A stretch of DNA of 54,572 nt, taken from contig DAOSES010000017.1 in the NCBI GenBank assembly GCA_035363255.1, forward strand, positions 1 to 54,572, read 5' to 3'. The position numbers and the translations under genes were made by a program. The DNA comes from T3SED10-260 sp035363255 (lineage in GTDB: Bacteria; Caldisericota; Caldisericia; UBA6126). The notes beneath the pieces were generated by a model. The model was given only the letters and a program-made list of their open reading frames with translations, was not told the DNA's origin and did not search any database. Shown piece after piece: positions 23,196-31,219 of the stretch (position 1 is its first letter; the number at the start of each line of letters is the position of its first letter).

Positions 23196-25778
23196 TTATG
23201 AAGCAGGAAAAGTTATGGTAATGCGTTGCTGGGTTCCTTCCCAATCAACTTTTGCTCCCAAACTTTCTGAAACGAAACGAATTGGAACAAGAGTTCTACC
23301 ACCAATAATGGTGGGAGGAGCGTCTAGTACCACAGGATTTCCATTGACCATAGCGGTAGTAGAGCCTATTCGCAATACGATCTGTTTGCCAAAAAGTGTA
23401 AGGGTGATTTTCTGTTCCGAGGCTTCCCATGCTACTTCAGCGCCCATAGCTTCGCCAATAAAGCGGAAAGGTACCATGGTGCGTCCACTCATAATTCTGG
23501 GAGGAACATCCAAGGTAACGGGTGTGCCGTTTATCTCGGCTGTCTTTCTGCCGATAAAGAGGATGATGAGCTTCTTTTCGGGGAAGACAAGATAATGCTT
23601 TAGTTCGGTAATATTTCCAACTCTGTCTTTTGCCTGGATGGTGAATTCGTTGACTCCACGAGCCAAAAAGACCATCTTGGCAAAACTGCCATTGGGAGCA
23701 AGCTGAAGCTCTTCGCCATTGACCGTAACTACAGCCTTTAAGTCATCTACTGTTCCCATAAGGTAATCGTTTGGATCCACGCTGAGTTTGTAGTTTGGAG
23801 TAGTAACAGTAACGACTGGAGCCTTGGAATCAAGGTAAAGAACGAAGGTGCTCTGTCCTTCATTACCGACTTCGTCGGTAGCTTCGATCTGTATTTCGTT
23901 TTTACCTTCCTTAAGCGTAACGGGGCTTTCAAAGACTCCATCAGCATCAAGTTCCACGTCTTTGCCTTGAATTAAAACGATAGCAGTTGTTTCTGTTTGA
24001 CCTTTAAGTATGTAGTTGGTTTGATTGGTGTAAAGTAAATCGTCAATCTTGATGAGATCGTCGGTGTTGATAGTAACGACAGGAGCAGTAGTATCTACGA
24101 TAGTCATAGACACTGGGATCGCTTTCTTTCCGCCATTGCTTTCAAAATTCACAAAACCACGGTAATCGGTAAGATCAAGACTTGCAGGATTTACGGTGAC
24201 CACCACTTCTTTGGTATTGTCATTAATTTCGGTGGGTTCGACTGACAACCATTCAGGATCAGAAACCGAAACGCTACCTTTGAGTCCTGGAACGCCAGTA
24301 TTGCGAATGCTGAGGGTAAAGGTTTGGGGGTTGTTTCTTTCAATCTCACCCAAACTGACTCTGTCGGGCTTTACTTCAAGCATAGGAACTTCTGATTTGT
24401 AGGTATAAATACCCTGCATACCTGAAACAATCACATAATGACCATAAATGGCAATATGTCCAATGCGATCAGTATATTTTTCTTCCCATACTTTCTTGCC
24501 TTTGGCTTCTATGTCAAACATCTGCACTTTTGAACCGGAAAGTTGATTTCCTGAAACAGTAAGAGCAGAAGCGATAACATATTTTTCTGTTACTGCAGTA
24601 ACAGAACCATAACTGATATTGCCTATACTTTTATTCCAAGCACTTTTCCCTGTTTCTTTGTTGATAGCATAAAGACTTCCATTTTGAGATACAAAAAAGA
24701 CGTATTCGTCATTGTATATGGGGGTAGGCCAATAGGTAACACCTGAGGTGCTAAATTCCCAATCTAAATCTCCGCTATCTTTGGCAAAAGCATATAACTT
24801 AATGTTCGCATTGTCACCTGCTACCTCAGTAAAGCAGATATAAGCATAATCTTCATCAACCGCAACGCCTCCACATAAACGGGAGTCTTCGGTTCTGCCA
24901 TCGCTTTCCCAGGCAACATCACCAGTCTCACTATCAATTGCGTAAATTCTGACAGGATTACCGAAGGCAATAGTACCGCTTCCCGACATCTTAAAAGAAG
25001 AAGTGGAAGTATATACTTTTCCGTCACTCACGACTGGAGGGCTATCCCATTCGAAATACCATGCCCCACTAAGTTCTCGTTCCCACAAGATTTCACCACT
25101 ATCAACATCAATTTTGGTGATCATGGAGCCATCATCAGCTATGCTGTAGTCTCCGTCAGTTATGTTTTTGAAGAAAATACTTCGAACATACAAAGCTCGG
25201 TCTTCGGGATCAAATACCATACCACCGGAATAGGTGCCTTGAACGCCAACGCTCCAAGATTCTTCTCCTTCATCCTCGATAGAAAGAGCATAAACCATGG
25301 TAGTGCCACGACCTTTTTCTCCTTCTTTAACGTATAAGCCCCGGCGTCCAACTCCTACGTAGAGAAGTTGACTCTCAACATCAATACAAGGAGCAGTACT
25401 CCAAGCGCTGGAACCTTCAAGGTCAACGCTCCAGAGCTCATCGCCCGATTCAACATCGAGAGCAAACACCTGGCTGGTAGTCTGCGCAATATCGGGCATA
25501 TATTGGGTATAATACACTCCATTATGCACCACAACGCCTCTGCTGAGAAAAGAGGTTCTTCCTCCTCCCATTTCAAAGGGGGACCCTTTGGCTTCTTCTA
25601 TGGGGAGTTGTAAATCACTTCTGGAAAATTTAGAGCCATGGGAGTCGTGGTGATAGTTTAACCAAGGATCAAAACCCATTTCATCGAGTTCATTTTGAGA
25701 AAAAGACGTCATAGGCGAAAAAACAAGCAATGATAAAAGCATTGCACAAGAAACAAGAATACTGAGTGTTTTTTTCAT
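23196..25778 (-). CDS. Secreted PQQ-type beta-propeller with Ig-like repeats and C-terminal tandem stalk modules
   Basis: 860 aa from ATG 25778 behind GGAGGAG, with a signal peptide (about 1-27). Residues of about 45-430 are PQQ-like propeller blades (repeats of AxDxExGxxxW type). About 435-530 is a BACON/Ig-like domain, and about 535-730 holds two Ig-like glucodextranase-B-type repeats (APVVTINTDD, APVVTVTTPN). The last 125 residues are two copper-amine-oxidase-N-like modules (TMVPFRFIGEAMGAEVAW; TLVPIRFVSESLGAKVDW). No catalytic centre is evident, so a surface scaffold or binding protein is likely. It follows bactofilin by 52 bases and may belong to that envelope operon. The same Ig-like repeats appear in the TadC extension and the same C-terminal modules in three other proteins here. 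Confidence 0.88.
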   Translation of the reverse strand: MKKTLSILVSCAMLLSLLVFSPMTSFSQNELDEMGFDPWLNYHHDSHGSKFSRSDLQLPIEEAKGSPFEMGGGRTSFLSRGVVVHNGVYYTQYMPDIAQTTSQVFALDVESGDELWSVDLEGSSAWSTAPCIDVESQLLYVGVGRRGLYVKEGEKGRGTTMVYALSIEDEGEESWSVGVQGTYSGGMVFDPEDRALYVRSIFFKNITDGDYSIADDGSMITKIDVDSGEILWERELSGAWYFEWDSPPVVSDGKVYTSTSSFKMSGSGTIAFGNPVRIYAIDSETGDVAWESDGRTEDSRLCGGVAVDEDYAYICFTEVAGDNANIKLYAFAKDSGDLDWEFSTSGVTYWPTPIYNDEYVFFVSQNGSLYAINKETGKSAWNKSIGNISYGSVTAVTEKYVIASALTVSGNQLSGSKVQMFDIEAKGKKVWEEKYTDRIGHIAIYGHYVIVSGMQGIYTYKSEVPMLEVKPDRVSLGEIERNNPQTFTLSIRNTGVPGLKGSVSVSDPEWLSVEPTEINDNTKEVVVTVNPASLDLTDYRGFVNFESNGGKKAIPVSMTIVDTTAPVVTINTDDLIKIDDLLYTNQTNYILKGQTETTAIVLIQGKDVELDADGVFESPVTLKEGKNEIQIEATDEVGNEGQSTFVLYLDSKAPVVTVTTPNYKLSVDPNDYLMGTVDDLKAVVTVNGEELQLAPNGSFAKMVFLARGVNEFTIQAKDRVGNITELKHYLVFPEKKLIILFIGRKTAEINGTPVTLDVPPRIMSGRTMVPFRFIGEAMGAEVAWEASEQKITLTLFGKQIVLRIGSTTAMVNGNPVVLDAPPTIIGGRTLVPIRFVSESLGAKVDWEGTQQRITITFPAS

Positions 25779-25830
25779 ATCTCCTCCACCATCAATTTTT
25801 TATAAACTATCGACCTGCTTACTTACTTTG

Positions 25831-26247
25831 TTATTTTTTAGCTTCTGGAGTTTTGGGCGCAGCTTTTGTTTCAGCATTCGGGGTTTTTTCTTCTTTTTTG
25901 TTCATGGCGCTTGTACCTTCGAAGATAGCGTTCTCTTCGATGATAAGCTTTCCAGCTTTAATTTCCCCCACTACTTTGCCCGTGTTGTGGATTTCTAATT
26001 TTTCGACACAATGAACTATACCATGAAGTTCGCCCATGATGGTGAGATTGCGCACTTGAACATTAGCCTCAACATAAGCACCCTCACCGATAATTAAATC
26101 AGCATTACCTTGAATCTCGCCTTTAAAGTTGCCGTCCATACGGACATTGCCCTCTACCTGGAATTTTCCATCAATGTAGGTGCCTTTTCCAAGAAACGAG
26201 GTGGAAAGTGTCTTTTGAGGGGATTCTTGTTTGCTTCCAAATGCCAT
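25831..26247 (-). CDS. Bactofilin (polymer-forming cytoskeletal protein)
   Basis: 138 aa from ATG 26247 behind AAGGAGG. The central ~90 residues are right-handed beta-helix repeats starting SFLGKGTYIDGKFQVEGNVRMDG, flanked by short disordered tails; the C-terminal one is rich in Lys, Ala, Pro and Glu. Bactofilins self-assemble on the inner membrane face and recruit cell-wall enzymes to shape the cell. The two genes just upstream encode M23-type membrane proteins, the classical bactofilin partners (as CcmA with Csd1/Csd2 in Helicobacter), which supports a cell-shape module. Confidence 0.93.
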   Translation of the reverse strand: MAFGSKQESPQKTLSTSFLGKGTYIDGKFQVEGNVRMDGNFKGEIQGNADLIIGEGAYVEANVQVRNLTIMGELHGIVHCVEKLEIHNTGKVVGEIKAGKLIIEENAIFEGTSAMNKKEEKTPNAETKAAPKTPEAKK

Positions 26248-26257
26248 AATTGCCTCC

Positions 26258-27118
26258 TTAGGGTTGGATGAGCATTTTGTTGATCAAGAGCTGATACCCG
26301 ACAAGGGGTTCTTGTATGGAGGGAATCAAGCCAGTGTATGCAATAATTTGCCCTTTGTTGAGCTCCTGCCCTTCATAAACCAGCAAGCGGGTACAGTATA
26401 AATATCTGGTAAGTACGTGCTTTGAAGCATCAGCTGGATGCTCAATCTCAATGACGTAGAAACCTGGAGTTTGCATCTCACGAATGGAAGAAACTTTTCC
26501 AGTGGCTGTAGTATGGATCAAGGCGCCAACACTGGTCTTGAATACTAAGCCAGGACCCTGGAGGAGAGTTTTATTCGAAATAAGAAGACCCTTAACCGGA
26601 CACCCGGAGGGAGTGCGGTCCATAAGCTCTTGATAACTTTTTTGGCGTTGCTGGGATTCAAGGATGTTTTGCTGAGTTTTTTGTTTGGGTTCGATGGAAG
26701 AAGCAGGATAGGAGGCAGGTCGATTTTTGGAATTTTGTTGGAAGATGTCGGCAAAGGTGACACTGGAATGGGGTATTTTGAGGTTGGCTCGTAGTTCGTT
26801 GTCCATTTGGGTGCAGGAAGCTATAAACTTGTCGATGAGATCGATCTCTGCTTTAAGTTTCATGAGATCAAGTTTGGTTTGAACCCCATCGTTGGAGATT
26901 TGGTTGATCGAGGAGGAATTGAGGGTTTGATTGTTGAGCAAGGCATAAACTTGATCACGATAGAAGACATATCGAAAGCCAATAAATGAAGATAATGAAA
27001 TAATTAGGAAAAGAAACAATGATAAATAAATCTTTTTTGATTTGTCGAGATGAATCTCGATAGTTTTGCCATGGTGATCAGGCACTATGAGCAGTTTGCC
27101 ATTGATACGAGTTTTCAT
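26258..27118 (-). CDS. Membrane-anchored M23-like protein without catalytic residues
   Basis: 286 aa. A short cytoplasmic part, one helix (about residues 30-50), a coiled-coil stretch, a Gln/Lys/Pro-rich linker, then a domain of about 110 residues. That domain has the spacing of an M23/LytM fold (GPGLVFKTSVGALIHTTATG, YEGQELNKGQIIAYTGL) but none of the zinc ligands: no HxxxD motif, and GYQLLIN where HxH should be. It is probably an inactive partner, as EnvC and Csd2 are known to be for their amidase or peptidase. It overlaps the active M23 gene by four bases (ATGA) and precedes bactofilin by 10. M23 relatedness is inferred from the pattern and position. Confidence 0.7.
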   Translation of the reverse strand: MKTRINGKLLIVPDHHGKTIEIHLDKSKKIYLSLFLFLIISLSSFIGFRYVFYRDQVYALLNNQTLNSSSINQISNDGVQTKLDLMKLKAEIDLIDKFIASCTQMDNELRANLKIPHSSVTFADIFQQNSKNRPASYPASSIEPKQKTQQNILESQQRQKSYQELMDRTPSGCPVKGLLISNKTLLQGPGLVFKTSVGALIHTTATGKVSSIREMQTPGFYVIEIEHPADASKHVLTRYLYCTRLLVYEGQELNKGQIIAYTGLIPSIQEPLVGYQLLINKMLIQP

Positions 27119-28071
27119 CGGGAGTTCCTCCCTTTGCGATAAAAATCTTCGGGATCCACTGCTTTATCGTATAAGCGCACTTCATAATGCAGATGGGAAT
27201 GGGTGGCAGTGCCTGTGGCTCCAGCTTTGGCAATGATAGAGCCTTTTTTTACGCTGTCGCCAGGTTTGACCAACAACTCGGAACAATGGGCATAAAGGGT
27301 GGATATACCGTCGCGATGATATATTTTGACCATTCGCCCGTAGCCTCCAGACCAACCTGCATCAGTCACTTTGCCATCAGCGGCGGCTATGATGGGGTAG
27401 CCCTTGGAGGCAGTGATATCGACGCCAGTATGAAAATCTTGGATTCTAAAAATGGGGTGAATGCGCCATCCAAAACCAGGGCTGATGACACCCGGAACAG
27501 GCCAGACATCAGGAGTCTGGGCAAGACGTTTGGTATAGACACTGCTGGAATCTTCGGCTATTTGAAGATTTTCGCTTCGTTCTTCAAGTTTGCGGCTTTG
27601 TTCGAGCACTTTGTCTTCAAGACCTATGGTATAGATGAGGTTGAGTTGAGGATTGCCGTACAAGCCAAGAGTTTTGCGATCATTACCCCCCTGGAGGGTG
27701 TATTTGTCAAGGCTCAAATCAAGGCTTTTCAAACCAAGAGCTTTACGAACTTTTTGGTCCTGGGAAGAGATGTGTTTCATTTTTTCTTTGTTGCCTTCGA
27801 GCACTGGTCTGATCTGACCCAAAACTTGCTGGACAGCAAAAAGCTCTTCTGACATGATGAGTTGTTTTTCTTCCATCGAAAAGCTATTCATTTTGATGTA
27901 TTCGGTGCGAAGTTGGGTAAAATGTTGTAGAAATTGGTAGGAAAACACAAAAGCAAGAACCAGGAACAAAGACAGGGTATAAATCACAAAAGAAGGAATA
28001 TAATAGGTTTTAGTGCTCCCTCGGGGAGGGATATAGACAATAGAAAAACCCTTACCTCTTTGTTTACTCAT
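27115..28071 (-). CDS. Membrane-anchored M23 (LytM-type) cell-wall endopeptidase
   Basis: 318 aa with one membrane helix (about 26-48), a coiled-coil region (about 55-180) and a C-terminal M23 domain. The zinc site is complete: H214 and D218 (FHTGVD), then H293 and H295 (HSHLHYEV), with H262 (YAHCSEL) as the second catalytic His. It should cut peptidoglycan cross-links outside the membrane. The next two genes encode a ligand-less M23 paralog and bactofilin, giving a likely complex: bactofilin scaffold inside, inactive plus active M23 outside. A promoter with TTGACA lies about 55 bases upstream. Confidence 0.92.
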   Translation of the reverse strand: MSKQRGKGFSIVYIPPRGSTKTYYIPSFVIYTLSLFLVLAFVFSYQFLQHFTQLRTEYIKMNSFSMEEKQLIMSEELFAVQQVLGQIRPVLEGNKEKMKHISSQDQKVRKALGLKSLDLSLDKYTLQGGNDRKTLGLYGNPQLNLIYTIGLEDKVLEQSRKLEERSENLQIAEDSSSVYTKRLAQTPDVWPVPGVISPGFGWRIHPIFRIQDFHTGVDITASKGYPIIAAADGKVTDAGWSGGYGRMVKIYHRDGISTLYAHCSELLVKPGDSVKKGSIIAKAGATGTATHSHLHYEVRLYDKAVDPEDFYRKGRNSR

Positions 28072-28102
28072 TCAACTCCAATTGCCTCAAAGATTTGTTA
28101 AC

Positions 28103-28130
28103 ATTAAAATACAAATCAGATTAATGTCAA
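28103..28130 (-). promoter_or_regulatory. Promoter of the M23/bactofilin operon
   Basis: On the minus strand TTGACA (28125-28130) and TTTAAT (28103-28108) are 16 bases apart, placing the start about 25 bases before the M23 ATG at 28071. The -35 box is perfect and the -10 box is a four-of-six match. Confidence 0.55.
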
Positions 28131-28131
28131 G

Positions 28132-28178
28132 ACCCCCCTCCAAAGCTAAAGCTTGGATGCCATATCTTGAGAGGGGGT
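28132..28178 (-). terminator. GC-rich stem-loop after the ferredoxin gene, possible terminator or processing site
   Basis: ACCCCCCTC (28132-28140) pairs with GAGGGGGT (28171-28178) with one bulged base, and a smaller imperfect hairpin sits inside the loop. It follows the ferredoxin stop by 20 bases, but there is no T-run on the minus strand, so it is not a standard intrinsic terminator. Confidence 0.35.
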
Positions 28179-28197
28179 GGAAGTCTTTTGTTGTTGC

Positions 28198-28380
28198 TTA
28201 GTCTTCCATGCTAATGCATTCCAGGGGACAAGACTCTGCACAAGCTCCACAGCCAGTGCAATCGTCTGGTCTCGCAAGAACAGAAATATCATTCTGAAGC
28301 TCAAGAGCGTTGGTGGGACAAGTATCAATGCAGATCCCACATCCAGTACAACAATCTGCTGCAATTTTAGGTTTAGCCAT
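28198..28380 (-). CDS. 2[4Fe-4S] ferredoxin
   Basis: 60 aa from ATG 28380 behind TAGGAGG. Two clostridial-type cluster motifs are present: CTGCGICIDTCP and CTGCGACAESCP, each CxxCxxCxxxCP, joined by a short linker. It is a small soluble low-potential electron carrier. The first motif is preceded by an extra Cys (DCCTGC). It lies 100 bases downstream of nifU with its own ribosome site. A regulatory-looking palindrome sits in that gap, so it may be both co-transcribed with and separately controlled from the Fe-S assembly genes. Confidence 0.95.
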   Translation of the reverse strand: MAKPKIAADCCTGCGICIDTCPTNALELQNDISVLARPDDCTGCGACAESCPLECISMED

Positions 28381-28437
28381 TTTTCCTCCTATATTATGCT
28401 ATCGCATATAGTCGCAATCTATGCAACTAACCATACA

Positions 28438-28451
28438 AAGTATATATACTT
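28438..28451. promoter_or_regulatory. Perfect palindrome upstream of the ferredoxin gene
   Basis: AAGTATATATACTT is a perfect 14-bp palindrome 58 bases before the ferredoxin start. A second, imperfect inverted repeat (GCATA...TATGC) lies between it and the gene. A repressor site is possible, but AT-rich palindromes arise by chance and no regulator gene is adjacent. Confidence 0.25.
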
Positions 28452-28480
28452 CAAAAAGCAATGCAAACATGTAAAACTTG

Positions 28481-28870
28481 TCATAAATTCTCAGTTTTTT
28501 TTTCTTTCCCTGCAAGATAGCTTTCAATAGCTTTTTTAACCGCATCGATACCAAGATTTGAGCAATGCTCTTTTTGTGGAGGCAAACCGCCTAACTGCTT
28601 GGAAATATCATTATGAGTGAGTTTCATAACCTCATATATATTTTTGCCAATAATCATTTCCGAAACCATCGAAGAAACTGCAATAGCTGCGCCACAGCCA
28701 AAAGTTTTATACTTGGCGTCAACAATGATATCATCTTTGATGTCGAGATAAAAAGTCATCATGTCGCCACACACCGCATTGCCCACTTCTCCGATACCGT
28801 TGGCATTTTCAAGCTCTCCAACATTACGTGGACTTCTAAAATGATCCAGTATGATTTCGTTGTACATCAT
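28481..28870 (-). CDS. nifU: NifU/IscU-type Fe-S cluster scaffold
   Basis: 129 aa, the single-domain IscU-like form. The three cluster-ligand cysteines are present: C34 with D36 (AVCGDMM), C59 (FGCGAA) and C103 (EHCSNL). It accepts sulfur from the cysteine desulfurase encoded eight bases upstream, assembles [2Fe-2S]/[4Fe-4S] clusters and passes them on. It starts with two adjacent Met codons; GGAG is about 12 bases away, slightly closer to the first. The pairing with NifS and a ferredoxin is typical of anaerobes with a minimal ISC/NIF system. Confidence 0.94.
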   Translation of the reverse strand: MMYNEIILDHFRSPRNVGELENANGIGEVGNAVCGDMMTFYLDIKDDIIVDAKYKTFGCGAAIAVSSMVSEMIIGKNIYEVMKLTHNDISKQLGGLPPQKEHCSNLGIDAVKKAIESYLAGKEKKTENL

Positions 28871-28877
28871 GATAAGA

Positions 28878-30056
28878 TTAAGCTCCTTTATTTGTTGGTT
28901 TGTAGAGAGGAGACATTTGACGCAGATCTTGGACTACCTTGGGTAAAGCCAGTAATAAAGCATCAATATCAGCTTCTGTATTATGCCTCCCAAGACTGAT
29001 CCGAAGAGATCCCTGAGCACATACTGCATCCACTCCCAATGCCTTTAAAACGTGAGATATTTTTAAGTTGTGAGAACTGCAGGCAGAACCTGTAGATACT
29101 GCAAAGCCAGCATCATCAAGGCGAAGAAGCAGTGCCTCACCTTCCACATAGGGTATGGAGAAATGAGCATTCCCTGGTAAACGTAAGGTGGGATGACCAT
29201 TTAACTGAACTTCAGGTATGCTTGACAAAATCCCCGCAATTAATCTGTCTCTAAGGGATTGGATACGTGGTATAAAACTGTCCATCTCAAGTCGTGATAT
29301 CTCACAAGCTTTTCCAAAGCCAGCAATACCAGGTGTATTATAGGTGCCCGAGCGTTTTCCTTTTTCGTGCTCTCCCCCGTCCATTAAGGCTTGAATCTGA
29401 ACTCCTTTTTTGATGTAAAGTGCTCCGATACCTTTGGGACCATAAAGCTTATGGGAAGAAATACTAAGAAGGTCTATTCCAAGTGCTTTTACGTCAAGGG
29501 GCAAATTTCCTGCAACCTGCACAGCATCTGAGTGAAACAAAGCTCCAGCTGAATGAACTATCTGGCTGATTTTTAGCATGGGTTGAAGAGTTCCAATTTC
29601 GTTGTTAGCCATCATCACAGAAACCAAAAAAGTATCAGAACGAATGGAAGATCTCAATTCTTCGAGCTTTATGATACCGTGCTCATCTACTGAGAGGTAG
29701 GAAATCTCAAATCCTTCTCTTTCAAGAGCCATAGCCGTTTGTAAAATGGCGGGATGTTCGATCGATGATATGATGATATGTCCTTTTTTTACTTTTCTCG
29801 CAATGCCTTTTAATGCAAAATTATCTGACTCAGTGCCTCCGGAAGTAAAAAAGATTTCTTCCGGGTTTGCATTGATCAACAGAGCAACCTGCTCTCGAGC
29901 ATTTTCAACAGCTTTATGCGCAAGCATTCCCTCGTAATGAAGACTCGAAGCATTGCCATAGATCTCACTGAAATAAGGTATCATATAATCCAAGACACGT
30001 GCTTCAGTTTTGGTAGTGGCAGCACAATCCATGTAAATTCTTGCAGATCTGTTCAT
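28878..30056 (-). CDS. nifS: Cysteine desulfurase, NifS/IscS type
   Basis: 392 aa from ATG 30056, chosen because GGAAG lies seven bases upstream; the open frame extends further without support. It is a fold-type I PLP enzyme that takes sulfur from cysteine to give alanine and an enzyme persulfide. YMDCAATTK opens the protein, SSHKLYGPKG carries the PLP lysine and STGSACSSHNLKISHV has the persulfide cysteine in the longer group-I loop. It supplies the NifU scaffold downstream. It is preceded within two bases by a substrate-binding lipoprotein, an unusual neighbour. Confidence 0.94.
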   Translation of the reverse strand: MNRSARIYMDCAATTKTEARVLDYMIPYFSEIYGNASSLHYEGMLAHKAVENAREQVALLINANPEEIFFTSGGTESDNFALKGIARKVKKGHIIISSIEHPAILQTAMALEREGFEISYLSVDEHGIIKLEELRSSIRSDTFLVSVMMANNEIGTLQPMLKISQIVHSAGALFHSDAVQVAGNLPLDVKALGIDLLSISSHKLYGPKGIGALYIKKGVQIQALMDGGEHEKGKRSGTYNTPGIAGFGKACEISRLEMDSFIPRIQSLRDRLIAGILSSIPEVQLNGHPTLRLPGNAHFSIPYVEGEALLLRLDDAGFAVSTGSACSSHNLKISHVLKALGVDAVCAQGSLRISLGRHNTEADIDALLLALPKVVQDLRQMSPLYKPTNKGA

Positions 30057-30058
30057 AC

Positions 30059-31219
30059 TCAGCTTCCTTTCGAAAGAGATTCCATCCAAAATTCTCCCTG
30101 GTATTCTATTTTACCTTGATTCATTTTTAATACATCAAGCTCATGCATGGAATACCCCTCTTCGGTAAATCCTCTAAAACCAGTGAGAAATTTGCTTTTA
30201 TCAAAATTTAAACTATGCAGAAGAGCGAATCGTTCACTTATTGTTTTGTTTCTGTCTGCATTAATCAGTTCATGTAAAAGAACAACTTCATCATGACCCT
30301 GAGCACTGAAAAAGCCTGGTTTTTGATTGAAGCGATCTTCGTATTGTCGATAAAAAGAGCTTTGTACAAATTTCTCTTTTTTTTCATAGAAAGGCAACAT
30401 AAAATATGCATTTTCGAAGAGATCTGGATCACTTTCCAAATCCTCGAGCAAGGGAAGGTGGTGGAGAACAAAAATAGAAGACATTTGAAGAACTCTTCTG
30501 GCAATTGTAAGCAAATCTTTGTAATGGGAAGGATCAGCGGCGAGAAATACAAGATCTGGGGAGGCAGATTGAAGCTTGGATAAACTCACTTGCCAATCAG
30601 GTGGTCGATCGAAAGAAGAAAAAGGTTCTTCCTGCATACTTGCTCCAATTAAGCGTCCTTCACGCAGGTAAGCTTCAGATGCTTGAACGGTAGAGAGCAA
30701 AGCCTCATCATAAAGAACTGCCAAGCGGTTTTTTTTCAGCACATAAAAAAAATATAAAGCAGTTAAGCTTCCCATTTGAGATGGGCTTTGCCGAAAAAGC
30801 CTGGTTTGACCAGCCTTAGTTTCAAGCGAAGAGTCAAAAGCATTGCAAATGAAAGGTATTTTTCTAAATTCAGCAATATGCTTTGCGATTTGGGCACATT
30901 CAGAAGAGGGAACACCCAACAAGATCTGAACTTTCTGCTGGTCAACCAGCGATCGAAAAGCATTAGCCGTTTTTTCAGGACTATTCAAGGTGTCGATAGT
31001 CTTAAATCTTAGGAGGGATTTGGATTGAGCTTCCTGGTTGTACATAAGTTGAGTAAGTCTTCTACCTTGGTCAAGCTCTCGAGTAATATGAGCCAAGGGG
31101 CCTGTTTGATCTTCAGCAATGCCAACCCATACCAGGCTTGGTTTAAAACAAGCACTCATAAAGCAAAGCAAGGTGCTTAATGCAAGTAATCGTACCAGCG
31201 ACAAACTAATTGCTTTCAA
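30059..31219 (-). CDS. LivK-like ligand-binding lipoprotein without transporter genes
   Basis: About 386 aa. A lipobox is visible as TLLCFMSAC, so the protein would be lipid-anchored outside the membrane. I start it at TTG 31219, which gives the compact signal peptide MKAISLSLVRLLALSTLLCF. ATG 31255 is possible but overlaps the upstream gene by 50 bases; neither has a good ribosome site. The mature part is a two-lobed type I periplasmic-binding fold (Peripla_BP_6): WVGIAEDQTGPLA, QILLGVPSSECAQIA, LAVLYDEALL, PDLVFLAADPS. These bind amino acids or serve as sensors. No ABC permease or ATPase is near, so it may be a sensor or part of a surface complex with the TadG-like protein encoded upstream. 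Confidence 0.75.
   Translation of the reverse strand: MKAISLSLVRLLALSTLLCFMSACFKPSLVWVGIAEDQTGPLAHITRELDQGRRLTQLMYNQEAQSKSLLRFKTIDTLNSPEKTANAFRSLVDQQKVQILLGVPSSECAQIAKHIAEFRKIPFICNAFDSSLETKAGQTRLFRQSPSQMGSLTALYFFYVLKKNRLAVLYDEALLSTVQASEAYLREGRLIGASMQEEPFSSFDRPPDWQVSLSKLQSASPDLVFLAADPSHYKDLLTIARRVLQMSSIFVLHHLPLLEDLESDPDLFENAYFMLPFYEKKEKFVQSSFYRQYEDRFNQKPGFFSAQGHDEVVLLHELINADRNKTISERFALLHSLNFDKSKFLTGFRGFTEEGYSMHELDVLKMNQGKIEYQGEFWMESLSKGS

Noticed and set aside
28072..28197. Standard intrinsic terminator after the ferredoxin gene
   Set aside because: The hairpin is imperfect and lacks a T-run on the relevant strand, so it is listed only as a low-confidence stem-loop.
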